Below are positions 15,657 through 25,200 of a DNA stretch of 52,514 nucleotides, one piece after another (the stretch's first letter is position 1; each line of letters opens with the position of its first letter). Both the position numbers and the translations under genes were made by a program. Source of the DNA: JBBPZA01 sp038330095 (lineage in GTDB: Bacteria > Actinomycetota > Thermoleophilia > Solirubrobacterales > Solirubrobacteraceae); assembly GCA_038330095.1 (NCBI GenBank), contig JBBQNQ010000011.1, positions 1 to 52,514 on the forward strand. The letters are read 5' to 3'. The notes under the pieces were generated by a model that saw only the letters and a program-made list of their open reading frames with translations, was not told the origin of the DNA and did no database searches.

Positions 15657-15980
15657 TCAGCCGGTTGCGGTCCTTCCGCCGCCGGCGTAATCGGCGGCCT
15701 CGCGCACGTAGCGAGCGAAGGCGGCGTCGGCGACGATTCCCGCGTCCCACGCCTCGGGGTGCTCGGGCGCGGCCTGCACCGCGAGGTCGAGCGTCCAGTC
15801 GGTGCCCCTCCCGTACAGGTCGACGAGCTCGTCCGTCGTGAAGCGGCCGCCCAGCCGCCGGCGCAGCTCTGCCACCAGCCGCTCGACCACCCGTTCGAGA
15901 ACCGGGCGCAGGTCGGGCCGCGCATCCCGAAGGCGCCTGACACCCTCGTCCCATTGGTAGGCGGCGGTCTCGTAGCTCAC
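15657..15980 (-). CDS. conserved hypothetical protein
   Basis: 107 residues, soluble and largely helical (LERVVERLVAELRRRLGGRFTTDELVDLYGRGTDWTLDLA). No named family recognised. The GTG start at 15980 lies nine bases after a TACCGT -10-like element; the frame continues upstream but without coding character. It is convergent with the RG-rich gene (four bases between stops) and divergent from the FtsB-like gene. Confidence 0.7.
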   Translation of the reverse strand: MSYETAAYQWDEGVRRLRDARPDLRPVLERVVERLVAELRRRLGGRFTTDELVDLYGRGTDWTLDLAVQAAPEHPEAWDAGIVADAAFARYVREAADYAGGGRTATG

Positions 15981-15989
15981 AGGCGGGCG

Positions 15990-15995
15990 ACGGTA
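15990..15995 (-). promoter_or_regulatory. putative -10 (TACCGT), leaderless
   Basis: Nine bases before GTG 15980. Confidence 0.45.
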
Positions 15996-16050
15996 GCAAC
16001 GGACCTTGCAGCAGGAAGGAGCATGCACGTGGCGAACGAAGCGGGAGGCG

Positions 16051-16425
16051 ATGGCCACTGCTCGGACCGCCCCCGCGTCCCGCCGCGTCGCGCGCCCCGC
16101 GCGGACCGCTCGTACGATCGAAGGTGCGGCCTCTGTAGTGCGCTGGGACCGCGTCGGCCGCATCGCGCTGCTCCTCGTCCTGCTCGGCGTCCTGGCGCTC
16201 TACGTGCGCCCGGGCATGGCCTACATCGGTGCACTGCGCGACGCGAAGCACAAGCGGGCGGACATCGCGCGCCTGGAGGCCGAGACCAGCCGCCTGCGTG
16301 CTCGCCGCGCGGCACTTCGCAACCCGAAGGTCATCGAGATCGAGGCGCGGCGCCTGGGCATGGTGCGCCCGGGCGAGCGCCCGTACGTGGTCGCCGACCT
16401 CCCGGGCGAGCGCCCGGCGCCTTAG
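16051..16425 (+). CDS. FtsB/DivIC-like septum formation initiator
   Basis: A 124-residue bitopic division protein: a basic cytoplasmic N-terminus, one membrane helix (IALLLVLLGVLALYV), an extracellular coiled coil (AKHKRADIARLEAETSRLRARRAAL) and the family tail VIEIEARRLGMVRPGERPYVV. It should join the FtsQLB/DivIB complex that triggers septal peptidoglycan synthesis. The position opposite eno is typical for actinobacteria. ATG 16051 follows GGGAGG very closely; TTG 16006 in frame is an alternative start. Confidence 0.88.
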   Translation: MATARTAPASRRVARPARTARTIEGAASVVRWDRVGRIALLLVLLGVLALYVRPGMAYIGALRDAKHKRADIARLEAETSRLRARRAALRNPKVIEIEARRLGMVRPGERPYVVADLPGERPAP

Positions 16426-16436
16426 AGCCCGCCGCC

Positions 16437-17726
16437 CTAGAGCCCGTCGCCTAGCGCCCGAAACGCCGCGCGGCCGGGGTAGGTCGCGTCGGCGCCGAGT
16501 TGCTCCTCGATGCGCAGCAGCTGGTTGTACTTGGCCACACGGTCCGAGCGCGAGGGCGCGCCCGTCTTGATCTGCCCGCAGCCGGTGGCCACTGCGAGGT
16601 CGGCGATGGTGACGTCCTCGGTCTCTCCTGAGCGGTGAGACATGACGGAGCGGTACCCGGCCTCGCGCGCAGTGCGCATCGCATCGAGCGTCTCGGTGAG
16701 CGTGCCGATCTGGTTGACCTTGACGAGGATCGCGTTCGCGACGCCGGCATCGATGCCGCGGCGCAGGCGCTCGGTGTTGGTTACGAAGAGGTCGTCGCCG
16801 ACGAGCTGAACAGCTTCGCCGAGGCTCTCGGTGAGCGTGCGCCACCCGTCCCAGTCCTCCTCATCCATCCCGTCCTCGATCGAGACGATGGGATAGCGGC
16901 CGGCGAGGTCGGTCCAGTAGGCGGCCATCTCCTCGGGATTCAGCGAGCGCCCCTCGTGCTCGAGCACGTAGGCGCCGTCGCGATGGATCTCGCTGGTGGC
17001 CGGATCCAGCGCGATGGCGACGTCGTCGCCGGGCGCGTAGCCCGCCGCCTCGATGCCCTGCATCAGCGCGCCGAGCGCCGCCTCGTTGGAGTCGAGGTCC
17101 GGCGCGAAGCCGCCCTCGTCGCCCACCGCCGTTCCCAGCCCGCGGTCGTGGAGGGTCTTCTTGAGGTGGTGGAAGACCTCGGAGCCGACGCGCAGCGCGT
17201 CGGAGAAGCTCGCGGCGCCGACCGGCACGACCATGAACTCCTGGAAGTCCACCCGGTTGTCGGCGTGCACCCCCCCGTTGAGCACGTTCATCATCGGCAC
17301 CGGGAGGATGTGTGCCGCCTCGCCGCCCAGGTAGCGCCACAGCGGCTGGTGCTCCTCGGCCGCCGCCGCGTGCGCCGCGGCGAGCGACACGGCGAGGATC
17401 GCGTTCGCGCCGAGGCGCGACTTGTTGGGAGTTCCGTCGAGCTCGACCAGCGCGCGGTCGAGGCCCTGCTGATCGAGCGCATCGTGACCGGCCACCGCGC
17501 CGGCGATCTCGCCGTTGACGTTGGCAACGGCCCGCGAGACGCCCTTGCCCATCCAGCCGCTGCCGCCGTCGCGCAGCTCGGTGGCCTCGAACTCCCCGGT
17601 CGAGGCCCCGGACGGCACCGCGGCGCGGCCCCAGGCGCCCGAGCGCAGGGCGACCTCCGCCTCCACGGTCGGGTTGCCGCGACTGTCGAGGATCTGGCGG
17701 GCGTGCACGCGCTCGATCTTGCTCAT
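16437..17726 (-). CDS. eno: enolase
   Basis: Interconverts 2-phosphoglycerate and phosphoenolpyruvate in glycolysis. 429 residues, the normal length. N-terminus IERVHARQILDSRGNPTVE, GASTGEFEA loop, the magnesium and catalytic motifs GDEGGFAPD, SIEDGMDEEDW, LVGDDLFVTN, KVNQIGT and the signature SHRSGETED near the C-terminus. ATG 17726 overlaps the mazG stop (ATGA) and has AGGAGG upstream. Third gene of the chaperone-mazG-eno operon. Confidence 0.98.
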   Translation of the reverse strand: MSKIERVHARQILDSRGNPTVEAEVALRSGAWGRAAVPSGASTGEFEATELRDGGSGWMGKGVSRAVANVNGEIAGAVAGHDALDQQGLDRALVELDGTPNKSRLGANAILAVSLAAAHAAAAEEHQPLWRYLGGEAAHILPVPMMNVLNGGVHADNRVDFQEFMVVPVGAASFSDALRVGSEVFHHLKKTLHDRGLGTAVGDEGGFAPDLDSNEAALGALMQGIEAAGYAPGDDVAIALDPATSEIHRDGAYVLEHEGRSLNPEEMAAYWTDLAGRYPIVSIEDGMDEEDWDGWRTLTESLGEAVQLVGDDLFVTNTERLRRGIDAGVANAILVKVNQIGTLTETLDAMRTAREAGYRSVMSHRSGETEDVTIADLAVATGCGQIKTGAPSRSDRVAKYNQLLRIEEQLGADATYPGRAAFRALGDGL

Positions 17727-18529
17727 GGTCCTCCTCGCGGCCCCTGCTCCGGTGCAGGCGGGTCTGGGTGGGCGCGCGAGTAGTACTCCATCTGGCGCTC
17801 GGGCGTCAGCTCGCTCCACACCTCCCCCGCCTGCCCGGCGAGCGCCGCGGCGCGCTCGACGCGGTTGCGAAAGCGATCCGCGGATGCGCGCAGCGCGAGC
17901 TCCGGGTCCACTCGCAGCTTGCGCGCGACCGAGACGCCCGCGAAGAGCAGGTCGCCTACCTCCGCGAACCGCTCTTCGCCGCCGTCCGCCTCACGGACCT
18001 CGCGCAGCTCCTCCTCGACCGCGTCAAGCGGCGCCGCGGCGTCCGGCCAGTCAAAGCCGCTGGACGCCGCCCTGCGCTGGATCTTGCGCGCGTAGAGAGG
18101 GCCGGGGAGGTTCTCCGGCAGCTCGCCGAAGAGACCGGGCTCGCGGCCCGCTTCGCCTTCCTTGATCCGGTCCCAGTTGCGCAGGACGTCGCCGGCGCCC
18201 TCCACCTGGACCTCTCCGAAGACGTGCGGGTGGCGGCGGACCAGCTTCGCGTGGCAGTGCTCCGCGACGGCCGCCAGATCGCCGGCGCCGCGCTCTTCGA
18301 GCAGCAGCGAAAGGAAGTGAACCTGGAACAGCACGTCGCCGAGCTCGTCCAGGAGCTTTGCGTCGTCGCCGCGGTGAGCGGCGTCGGCCAGCTCGTAGGC
18401 CTCCTCCACGGTGTGCGGGACTATCGAGCGCTCGTCCTGCTCGCGGTCCCAGGGGCACTCGCGGCGCAGGACGCGCGTGAGCTCGTCCAGGCGCCCGACG
18501 GCGGCCGCGGTGCGCTCCGGCGCGCTCAC
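17723..18529 (-). CDS. mazG: nucleoside triphosphate pyrophosphohydrolase MazG
   Basis: A 268-residue house-cleaning enzyme that hydrolyses non-canonical or excess NTPs to NMP and pyrophosphate. Two MazG repeats: the first has the metal motif EEAYELADA and DELGDVLFQVHFLS, the second EEELREV with EVGDLLFAGVSVARKL, both with the paired ExxE and ExxD ligands. The linker LRNWDRIKEGE is typical. GTG 18529 starts 11 bases after the chaperone stop. The same neighbourhood (mazG before eno) occurs widely in actinobacteria. Confidence 0.95.
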   Translation of the reverse strand: MSAPERTAAAVGRLDELTRVLRRECPWDREQDERSIVPHTVEEAYELADAAHRGDDAKLLDELGDVLFQVHFLSLLLEERGAGDLAAVAEHCHAKLVRRHPHVFGEVQVEGAGDVLRNWDRIKEGEAGREPGLFGELPENLPGPLYARKIQRRAASSGFDWPDAAAPLDAVEEELREVREADGGEERFAEVGDLLFAGVSVARKLRVDPELALRASADRFRNRVERAAALAGQAGEVWSELTPERQMEYYSRAHPDPPAPEQGPRGGP

Positions 18530-18540
18530 CGGCGCCGGGC

Positions 18541-19737
18541 CTATCGCGGGGTGGTCTGGGTGCCCGACGGCGCCGGAGTCGTCTGGCCCTGCTGGGGCAC
18601 CGCGCCGGGCGGGGCCGTCGTCGCCGGCTGCTGGGACTTCTTGGGCTTCGGCGCGTTCTTGCAGGCCTGGACGACGTAGCCGTCGCGGCAGTCGGTCCGG
18701 TCCTTCCACTTCTTCTCGAAGTCCTTGACGAAGGACTGAAGCGCCCTCTGCTGGCCACTGGCGGCGAGCTGCTGGCGGATCTGCGGCGCGGCCTGGGCGA
18801 GAGTCTGCTGGGTGGCCGGGGTGACCTTGTCGACCTGGAAGACGAGAAAGCCGAACTGCGTCTTCACCGGGCCCTGGACCTTGCCCTTGGGCGCGGCAAA
18901 CACCGCATTGTCGAAGGTCTGGTCCTGCTGGCCCTTGGTGACGGTGAGCTTTCCGCCCTGCTGCTTGGCGGCCGGATCGACCGAGTACTTCTTCGAGGCC
19001 TGCTTGAAGGTGTCGCCACCCTTGACCGCCTTGAGCGCAGCCTGGGCCTGCGCGGAGGTCTTGGTCAGCACGAGGCCGATGTCGCGGGTCTCGGGCTTGC
19101 CGAACTGCTGGCGGTTCTTGGCGTAGAAGCTGGAGACCTGCGCCGGGGTGACCTTTTCCTTGCCCTTGGTCACCTTCATGCGGATCTTGTTGGAGAGCAG
19201 GTTCAGCTCGACGTTGAGGCGAAGGTCGGGGAGCGTCATGCCGGACTGCTTGAGGAACGTCTGGAAGTCCGCGGCCTTCGGAAACTGCTGCTGCTTCTGC
19301 TGGTTGAACGAGCGCGTGATCTCGGCCTGGCTCACCTTGATGTCCTGGTCGGCGGCCTCGCCCCGCAGCCACTCGGCGTTGATCAGGAACTGCATGACCT
19401 GGTCGCGCAGGCCCTCGTACTGCTTCTTGCACTGCGCCTTGATCTGCGCGGTGGTCGGCGCCTTCTGGCCCATGGCCGGCTTGGGCAGCTGCTTGCGCAG
19501 GGCGGCGACGCAGTTGGTGTAGTCCGGCGGGTCGGGCACCGCGGCGGCGGGGGCACCGGGCTGCTGGGAGGACTTCGCCGCGACCGCGAGCCAGTGCTGG
19601 AAGGTCGCCTTCTTGATCGTGGCGTCGTCGACCTTGGCGACCGAGTTACCGGGCACGCCACCGCAGGCGGCGAGAACGGCGGCGGCCACAAAAAAAGCGC
19701 CGAGCGCCGAGATGATCCGTAGATGAGAGCGATTCAC
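18541..19737 (-). CDS. SurA/PrsA-like peptidyl-prolyl isomerase lipoprotein
   Basis: A 398-residue extracytoplasmic foldase. The signal peptide ends in a lipobox (VLAACGG), so Cys is probably lipidated. An N-terminal chaperone helix domain (DDATIKKATFQHWL) is followed by a parvulin-type PPIase domain (FGKPETRDIGLVLTK, SVDPAAKQQGGKL, VKTQFGFLVFQVDKV) and a Pro/Thr-rich tail. The GTG start follows TACCAT by nine bases. First gene of the operon with mazG and eno. Confidence 0.92.
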   Translation of the reverse strand: MNRSHLRIISALGAFFVAAAVLAACGGVPGNSVAKVDDATIKKATFQHWLAVAAKSSQQPGAPAAAVPDPPDYTNCVAALRKQLPKPAMGQKAPTTAQIKAQCKKQYEGLRDQVMQFLINAEWLRGEAADQDIKVSQAEITRSFNQQKQQQFPKAADFQTFLKQSGMTLPDLRLNVELNLLSNKIRMKVTKGKEKVTPAQVSSFYAKNRQQFGKPETRDIGLVLTKTSAQAQAALKAVKGGDTFKQASKKYSVDPAAKQQGGKLTVTKGQQDQTFDNAVFAAPKGKVQGPVKTQFGFLVFQVDKVTPATQQTLAQAAPQIRQQLAASGQQRALQSFVKDFEKKWKDRTDCRDGYVVQACKNAPKPKKSQQPATTAPPGAVPQQGQTTPAPSGTQTTPR

Positions 19738-19746
19738 CGGGTCGCG

Positions 19747-19752
19747 ATGGTA
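19747..19752 (-). promoter_or_regulatory. putative -10 (TACCAT), leaderless
   Basis: Nine bases before GTG 19737; would drive the chaperone-mazG-eno operon. Confidence 0.45.
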
Positions 19753-19831
19753 GCGAAGGGGTGGTAAACGTCCGGTAAGGAGGCGGGCGGGTTCGCGCAA
19801 CTCGGATGTCGCGCGCCTGTTGCAGCGAGCG

Positions 19832-21490
19832 ATGGCCTTATCGCTCCTGCGGCCCCGGACCGCCCTCCTCGCGCTGATCGCCGCACTCGTGGTCGCGCTC
19901 GCCGCGGCGAGCGGAGCGCGAGCCGAGCTCGTCAAGGCCAGAGGTCAGACGACCGTCACGCTGTCGGACACGGTCAGGCAGTCGCTTGCGCAGGACGGCG
20001 TGTCGGTCTACCCCCTGGCCCCGGCCGAGGGTGCGAACGGCAGCTTCACGTTCCCGCTCGTGGCGGGCTTTCGCGACAGCCGCTCCTACAACGGGATCTT
20101 CGCCCACGACGGCGGGCTCAAGCTTCGCCGGGGCGATCAGTCCGCGTGGTTCCGGCGCGTGGTCGTCGTCCGGCTGGGCTCGAGCTCGGTCGTTCTCGCC
20201 CAGGTGCGGGGCAGCGGGAGAGACTGCCCCGAGCTCTCCGGCGCGCAGCGGCGCCTCGCGCCTGACACCCCGAGCGAGGCGCGGCTCACCGTCAGGGCGT
20301 CCAACCGCGTTTGCAAGGAGGGCAGGGTCGTCGTCCTGGCCAGGCTGGTCAATCGCTCCAAGTCGATCGGGAGCGACGCGGCGAAGCTCTCCGCCGACCT
20401 CGAGCTCACGAGCGAGGCGGCCGACCTGATCAACGGGGTTGCCGGCACGCGGGTAGTCAAGTCCGGCGGCCTTCTGGGCTCGACCACCACGACGGTCTGC
20501 GCGACGTCTCCGTGCACCGCCGAGTCCAAGACGACGGTCGGCATCCTGCTGCCGCTGATAACCACTGTGATCGGCGCCAAGGAGGTCATCGCCGAGGCGC
20601 GGGCCCTGGGCCTGAAGACCGTTCGGACCTCGCAGGACGTGAGCAACCCGGAGGTCCGTCCCGCGATCCTCACTTACCAGCGTGAGGGCATGAACGTGCA
20701 GCTCGGCGTCAACAACGACCCGCAGCCAGGCCCGAACGCCAGCCGCCCTTCGCGACCGCCGGTGACCGCGGCGGAGCTCGCGACTTACAAGGAGCGCCTC
20801 GCCAAGATCCTCGACGCGATCTCGCCGCCGACGCTGGTCAACGTCGAGAACGAGGAGAACTCCACGCGGTTCTTCTCCGGGACGATGTCCCAGTACCTAG
20901 CCGAGCTCGACGCGGCGACCGAGGTGGCGCACGCCCGCGGACTGAAGGTCACCAACGGCGGGATCACCTCCACCCCGGCCGCGTTGCTGACCTGGCAGGA
21001 CTACGAGGACCGCGGCCTCGACGCCCAGGCGGACGACTTCGCCTCGCGCGCGTTCGCGGCCCCGAGGAATGCGGCGATCCTCCGCGACCTGCGCAAGAAG
21101 CCGTTCACGGGGTTCAGCCGCAAGGCCCTCCAGGAGGCGTGGGACAAGTCCAAGGAGCTCATCGCGGGCTTCAGGCGCAACGCCATGGACTACGTCAACT
21201 TCCACTGGTACATCGACGACGACCGAGCGCTCAGCGAAGTGGTGAGCTACCTGCGACGCGCGACCGGCAAGCCGGTGGTCACGAACGAGATCGGCCAGTA
21301 CAGCGACGACCCCTCGGTCGTGACCGGCCACCTCAAGACGCTCGTCACCGACCTGCGGCTGCCCTTCGTGCTCTGGTTCGACGCGAGCACCATCCCGGCG
21401 ATCGGGCTCCATAGCGACCCCGGTGTGCTGCAGCCCAATGGTGAGGCGTTCAAGGCCTTCGTCGCTGGAAATCCGACTCTCTTGAAGTAG
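19832..21490 (+). CDS. secreted HtaA-like domain fused to a clan-A-type glycosidase barrel
   Basis: 552 residues with a signal peptide (TALLALIAALVVALAAASGARA). Residues about 40-130 (VTLSDTVRQSLAQDGVSVYP, GSFTFPLVAGF, IFAHDGGLKL) resemble HtaA-type beta domains common in secreted actinobacterial proteins. The second half looks like a TIM-barrel glycoside hydrolase with candidate catalytic Glu in VNVENEEN and in VVTNEIGQYS, plus FHWY and LWFDAS late strands. The exact GH family is not clear. Start at ATG 19832; a TTG 12 bases upstream is possible. Confidence 0.75.
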   Translation: MALSLLRPRTALLALIAALVVALAAASGARAELVKARGQTTVTLSDTVRQSLAQDGVSVYPLAPAEGANGSFTFPLVAGFRDSRSYNGIFAHDGGLKLRRGDQSAWFRRVVVVRLGSSSVVLAQVRGSGRDCPELSGAQRRLAPDTPSEARLTVRASNRVCKEGRVVVLARLVNRSKSIGSDAAKLSADLELTSEAADLINGVAGTRVVKSGGLLGSTTTTVCATSPCTAESKTTVGILLPLITTVIGAKEVIAEARALGLKTVRTSQDVSNPEVRPAILTYQREGMNVQLGVNNDPQPGPNASRPSRPPVTAAELATYKERLAKILDAISPPTLVNVENEENSTRFFSGTMSQYLAELDAATEVAHARGLKVTNGGITSTPAALLTWQDYEDRGLDAQADDFASRAFAAPRNAAILRDLRKKPFTGFSRKALQEAWDKSKELIAGFRRNAMDYVNFHWYIDDDRALSEVVSYLRRATGKPVVTNEIGQYSDDPSVVTGHLKTLVTDLRLPFVLWFDASTIPAIGLHSDPGVLQPNGEAFKAFVAGNPTLLK

Positions 21491-21499
21491 TCGTCAGGC

Positions 21500-21569
21500 C
21501 GAACGGCTGGCGACGAGGGAGGGGGAGCGGCCTCCTCGCCGCCTCCCTCTCCCTCGTCGCTGCCGTTCG
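21500..21569 (+). terminator. long perfect hairpin, likely terminator
   Basis: Eight base pairs (21500-21507 with 21562-21569), a small internal loop, then 18 consecutive pairs (21510-21527 with 21543-21560, one G:U), loop about 15 nt. No T-run follows, so it may act as a U-less or bidirectional terminator, or protect the mRNA end. Confidence 0.6.
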
Positions 21570-21614
21570 CGGGCGGTTCGCCCCGATCGATGATTTCGCT
21601 GCGATGGCGAGGTC

Positions 21615-21620
21615 TATAAA
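21615..21620 (+). promoter_or_regulatory. putative -10 (TATAAA)
   Basis: An unusually AT-rich patch; TATAAA lies 26 bases before ATG 21647 and the leader has a GAGG ribosome site. Confidence 0.5.
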
Positions 21621-21646
21621 GGCAAACATCGATAGCGAGGTAGGCA

Positions 21647-22192
21647 ATGGGAGAAATACACGTACACGAGTTCATGAGCCTCGACGGCGTGATCGACACG
21701 CCGACGTGGACGTTCGACTACGGCTTCGACCCCCAGATGGGAGAGGCCATCGCCGCGTTCGCGGGAAGCTCCCAGGGCATCCTGCTCGGGCGCACGACCT
21801 ACGAGATGTTCGAGCCGGCGTGGTCGAAGCGGACCGTGGAGGACGATCCGGGGGCGCCGTTCTTCAACGACTCCACCAAGTACGTGGTCTCGGGGACGCT
21901 CACGGATGCGACGTGGCGCAACTCGAAGATCGTCGGGGCCTACGACCCCGATGCGATCCGCAGCCTGAAGGAGGAGGTCGGCAACCTCTACGTCAGCGGC
22001 AGCGGCACGCTGGTCCGAGCGATGCTCGCGGACGGTCTGATCGACGGGCTGCATCTGTTCGTCTTTCCGCTCACGCGCGGGTCCGGTCCGCGGCTCTTCC
22101 CCGAGGACGCCGTGCCCGGCAAGCTGTCGCTTGCGGCTTCTGAGACGTACGAGAACGGTGTGGTCTACCTGGCCTACCGACCGCAGGCGTGA
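21647..22192 (+). CDS. dihydrofolate reductase/RibD C-terminal family protein
   Basis: A 181-residue reductase-fold protein (RibD_C family, PF01872). The opening VHEFMSLDGVIDTP, ILLGRTTYEMF, KYVVSGTL, LYVSGSGTLVRAML and LHLFVFPLTRGSGPRLF are typical of stand-alone YyaP/YwjB-type proteins of unknown substrate that bind NADPH. GAGG Shine-Dalgarno and ATG start. Isolated between the long hairpin and mfd, with its own AT-rich promoter. Confidence 0.92.
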   Translation: MGEIHVHEFMSLDGVIDTPTWTFDYGFDPQMGEAIAAFAGSSQGILLGRTTYEMFEPAWSKRTVEDDPGAPFFNDSTKYVVSGTLTDATWRNSKIVGAYDPDAIRSLKEEVGNLYVSGSGTLVRAMLADGLIDGLHLFVFPLTRGSGPRLFPEDAVPGKLSLAASETYENGVVYLAYRPQA

Positions 22193-22202
22193 GGCCGCCG
22201 GC

Positions 22203-25200
22203 CTAAGCCGCCTCGGAGACCGCCTCGGAGACCGCCTCGAGCAGCGCATCCGCCGCCCGCACCACCGTCGGAAAGCGCTGGGCGGGATCCTCGGGAACGC
22301 GCAGTGAGAACTGCGAACGGCCCGCCTCGTAGAGCGAGCCGGGGAGCGCCTCGCGCAGTTTGCGCGCCCGCACCGAGTCGAGCTCGATCGGGGTCACCGC
22401 GCAGCGATCGCCGCGGAAGCTCACCGCCCGGGCGCCGGCCTGGCCGAGCTTGATCCGCGCGCGCTGGAGGTCGAGCAGGTTGCTGAGCGGCTCGGGCACC
22501 GGGCCAAAGCGGTCCTGCAGCTCGTCGGCGAGCAGCGCCAGCTCGGCGACCTCGCGCGCTCCGGCGATGCGGCGGTGCACGTCGATCTTCGCCTGCTCGT
22601 AGGGCACGTAGTCCGCGGGCACGTAGGCGTCGACGTTGACGTCCAGGCGCACCGGCTCGATCTCCTCGCCCGCCTCGCCGTCCGCCGGCCCCGCGCCGCG
22701 CACCGCCTCGTCGAGCATCTGCATGTAGAGCTCGAAGCCCAGCGCGGCCACGTGCCCGGACTGCTCGTCGCCGAGCAGGTTCCCGGCACCGCGGATCTCG
22801 AGGTCGCGCATCGCGATCTTCACTCCGGACCCCAGCTCCGTGTAGTCGGAGAGCGCGGCCAGGCGCTGGGCGGCCTCGGGCGTCAGAGCCGCCGCCGCGT
22901 CGTAGAGCAGATAGGCGTAGGCGCGCTCGCGGCTTCGTCCCACCCGCCCGCGGATCTGGTAGAGCTGGGCGAGCCCGAAGCGGTCGGCGCCCTCGACGAT
23001 CAGCGTGTTGGCGGTCGCGATGTCCAGGCCAGACTCGATGATGCTCGTGCACACGAGCACGTCGGCCTCGCCGCGCAGGAACGCGATCATGCGCTCCTCG
23101 AGCTCGTGCTCGCCGAGCTGGCCGTGGGCGACCACGAAGCGCAGCTCAGGGCACAGCGCCCGCAGGCGCTCGGCGGTCTCGTCGATGGTCTCGACGCGGT
23201 TGTGCAGGAAGAACGCCTGGCCGCCGCGGTCGCGCTCGCGCTCCAGAGCGGTCTTGACCAGCGACTCCTCGTACTCGCCTACGTAGGTGCGGACGGGCCG
23301 GCGCCCCTCGGGCGGGGTCTCGATCACCGAGATGTCGCGCAGGCCCGCAAGCGACATCTGCAGCGTCCGGGGGATCGGCGTCGCGCTCATGGCGATCACG
23401 TCGACCTTCACGCGCAGCTGGCGCATGAGCTCCTTCTGCTTGACCCCGAAGCGCTGCTCCTCGTCGACGACGATCAGCCCGAGATCCTTGGCCCGGACGT
23501 CGCGGGACAAGAGCCGGTGGGTCCCGATGAGGATGTCGACCCTGCCCTCCGAGAAGGCCTTGACGACAGCGCGCTGCTCGGCGGCCGAGCGAAAGCGCGA
23601 GACCTGCTCGACCACGAACGGGAAGTCCTTGAGCCGCTCGGCGAAGGTGCCGTAGTGCTGCTGGGAGAGGATGGTCGTCGGCACCAGCACGAGCACCTGC
23701 TTGCCGCTCTCGGCGACCTTGAAGGCCGCGCGCAGTGCGACCTCGGTCTTGCCATAGCCGACGTCGCCGCAGATCAGGCGGTCCATCGGCCGCGGGGCCT
23801 CGAGGTCACCCTTGACCGCCTCGATCGCGTCGCGCTGGTCGGGGGTCTCGGTGAACGGGAACGCCCCCTCGAACTGGCGCAGCCAGTCCGAGTCCTCGGG
23901 AAACGCGAAGCCGGGGCGCCGCTTGCGCTCCGCGTAGAGGTTGAGGAGCTCGCCGGCGAGCTCCTGGGCCGCCCGGCGCGCGCGGGCCTTCAGGCGGTCC
24001 CATTGCGTGCCACCCAGCTTGGAGAGCGGAGGGTGCTCGCCTCCCGCGCCGACGTAGCGGCTGATCTTCGCGAGCTGGTCGGAGGGGACGAAGACGCGGT
24101 CGTCGCCCGCGTACTCGAGGTACAGGTAGTCGCGCGTGACCGCTGCGACCGTCTTGGTCTCGAAGCCCGCGAAGCGCGCGATCCCGTGGTCCTCGTGCAC
24201 GACGATGTCGCCGGTGCGCAGGTCGGCGAAGGAACGCAGCGCTCCACGACGGCCCAGCGCGGGCTGAGCGGGTCCGCGGCGACGGCGCACGAGCCGGTGC
24301 TCGGGTATGACCGCCAGGCGCAGGCCGGGCGCGACGAAGCCGTCGCGCAGCGAGGCCTCGGCGAAGCGAAGGTCGCCGGCGCCGTCGGGGCGGCCGCCAT
24401 CCCAGCTCGGGCGCAGCCGGGTGAGGTTGTAGGCGGCGCGCTCGCCGGAGCCACGGCGCGGCCAGGTGACCAGTGTGCGGTAGCCCGAGCGCACGAGCCG
24501 CTCGAGCTCGGGCTCGGCCTCGCGCAGCGAGCGGGCGGGAGTGTCGGCCGCCTGGGCACGCAGCTTCACGACCTGGTCGCCCTCGATCGACGAGAGCCGG
24601 ACCGCGGCGCGACGCTCGAGCTGCGCAAGGACCTCCTCCGGAGGCACGTAGAGCTGATGGGCATCGGCGTCGTGCAGGGCCGCGGTGACGTCCTGCCAGA
24701 GGTCGGCGAGCGAAGGGTCGACGTCCTCCTCCGCGGCGAGCACGACGTCGGCGTCGGCCGGCGCCAGCTCGAGGAAGGGATGGAAGCGGTCGACGGGGAG
24801 CAGCTCGGCGACGTCGGGACGCTCCTCCGGCGCCTCGAGCGCGGCGATCTCGGCGAGCTCGCGCTCGTCGGGGCCCAGCTCGGCTGCGGGGGCGATCTCC
24901 ACGCGCTGCGCCTCGCCCAGCGAGCGCTGGGTATAGGTCGAGAACCAGCGAAGCGACTCGACCTCGTCGCCGAAGAGATCGACGCGCACGGCCCGGTCCT
25001 CGGTGGCGGGATAGAGGTCGAGCAGCCCGCCGCGGACCGCGAACTGCCCGCGATCCTCGACCTGGTCGACGCGCTCGTAGCCCGCTGCGACGAGGTCGCT
25101 CATGAGCTCCTCGAGATCGACCAGCTCGCCGACCGACAGCGACAGCCCGTGGGGCCGCAGCTCGCGGTCGGGGACCTTCTCGGACAGCGCGACCGCCGAC

